From Desulfobacter postgatei 2ac9 (GTDB lineage: Bacteria; Desulfobacterota; Desulfobacteria; Desulfobacterales; Desulfobacteraceae), in assembly GCF_000233695.2 (NCBI RefSeq), contig NZ_CM001488.1, positions 16,549 to 80,548 on the forward strand: DNA of 64,000 nt, in the 5' to 3' direction. Below, one piece after another: positions 63,720 through 64,000 of this stretch. Each line of letters begins with the position of its first letter. The first letter of the stretch is position 1. The notes beneath the pieces were generated by a model that worked only from the letters and a program-made list of their open reading frames with translations, made no database searches and was not told the origin of the DNA. The translations under genes and the position numbers were made by a program.

Positions 63720-64000
63720 ATTTTTGGTTGCGGATTCTGGTTGCGGGTTTTCATTTTTTGGCTCAAATCTCCCGGATATGGAATCCATAGCATTCTCTAT
63801 GGCACCATCCAGTTTATGAAGATATATTTCAGTTGTCCTAGATTCTGAATGACCTAAAATATTCTGAATCGTTTTCGTTGAAATTTTGGGGTTGTCAGCC
63901 AGGAGAGAAGCCATAAGGTGCCGCAAGGTATGAAATCCAAAAGAGGGATTTATTCCGGCTCTTATACAAAGCCCTTTCATGAATTTTGGGCGATGCTTAA
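63693..64000 (-). CDS. Tyrosine recombinase/integrase, C-terminal part (runs off right edge)
   Basis: This is the carboxy end of a phage-type integrase, open beyond the window. Visible are the Arg-box of the active site in GFHTLRHLMASLLADNP, the H-x-x-R in ILGHSESRTTEIYLH and the Tyr nucleophile in TTEIYLHKL. The upstream residues continue as KHRPKFMKG. A lysine/glutamine-rich tail ends it. The gene points toward tRNA-Pro with its stop 17 bases from the CCA, as in genomic islands that use the tRNA 3' end as attachment site. The island would lie to the right, outside this window. Confidence 0.85.
   Translation of the reverse strand, partial: KHRPKFMKGLCIRAGINPSFGFHTLRHLMASLLADNPKISTKTIQNILGHSESRTTEIYLHKLDGAIENAMDSISGRFEPKNENPQPESATKNKKSSQQKH

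Noticed and set aside
1-64000. CRISPR array, rRNA operon, or large tandem repeats
   Set aside because: No regularly spaced direct repeats or rRNA sequences were noticed on reading; only IS ends, target duplications, the AACCACGG palindrome and hairpins.

Overview
The window reads as chromosomal DNA of a Gram-negative, anaerobic-type Desulfobacterota bacterium, most like the Desulfobacterales. This is inferred from gene content and protein style: a NifA regulator, TauE/SafE transport linked to a PEP-swivel protein, a short CbiK cobaltochelatase, split MetH, two Lon proteases, Lnt, RlpA and a heptose phosphatase. There is no rRNA and no CRISPR array; there is one tRNA.

Layout. 1-4977: a decayed transposase, nifA, and a complete IS66-type element (2535-4969) with a perfect 8-bp target duplication. 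4978-7690: an AT-rich accessory stretch with a two-gene operon (SAMHD1-like HD hydrolase plus a small YwgA/Panacea-like protein) and a truncated membrane ORF. 7787-19432: a carbon/phosphotransfer block, with GAPDH, a 1410-aa PEP-swivel protein, a SLOG-like protein, and the cluster receiver / TauE-SafE / membrane protein / second PEP-swivel protein. 19611-22860: a cobalamin-dependent methionine synthase split into activation subunit and catalytic chain. 23041-31619: a signalling locus (YfiR, CHASE8-type hybrid kinase, REC-GGDEF-EAL) ending in a TonB-dependent receptor gene cut in two by an IS with a TTTAA duplication. 31620-36450: a decayed DUF2914-like fragment, a glycogen/starch synthase, a Nudix hydrolase, and the wreck of a type I restriction-modification operon (hsdM, hsdS and hsdR remnants joined by deletions). 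36474-43823: CbiK, a CGGC protein, a CarS-metallophosphoesterase fusion, a cation P-type ATPase, DarP and an HD protein. 43846-48202: prfB with its programmed +1 frameshift, lnt and a PAS hybrid kinase. 48324-56079: a long co-directional run hsp20-lon-rlpA-gmhB-recD2-DUF945. 56483-63310: rho, then on the other strand tig-clpP-clpX-lon. 63600-64000: tRNA-Pro(UGG) with the 3' end of a tyrosine recombinase pointing at it, probably the edge of an integrated island that continues to the right.

How parts work together. The tig-clpP-clpX-lon operon and the hsp20-lon pair cover protein quality control. YfiR, the CHASE8 kinase and the GGDEF/EAL protein look like a periplasm-to-c-di-GMP relay whose outer-membrane component has been lost to the IS. 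MetH, its activation subunit and CbiK all bear on corrinoid chemistry. Both PEP-swivel proteins carry the ATP-grasp and phosphohistidine parts of PEP synthase but no visible PEP TIM barrel, so their acceptors are open. The best candidates for something undescribed are the HD/YwgA-like pair, these two barrel-less dikinase-like proteins with their neighbours, and the CarS-phosphoesterase fusion.
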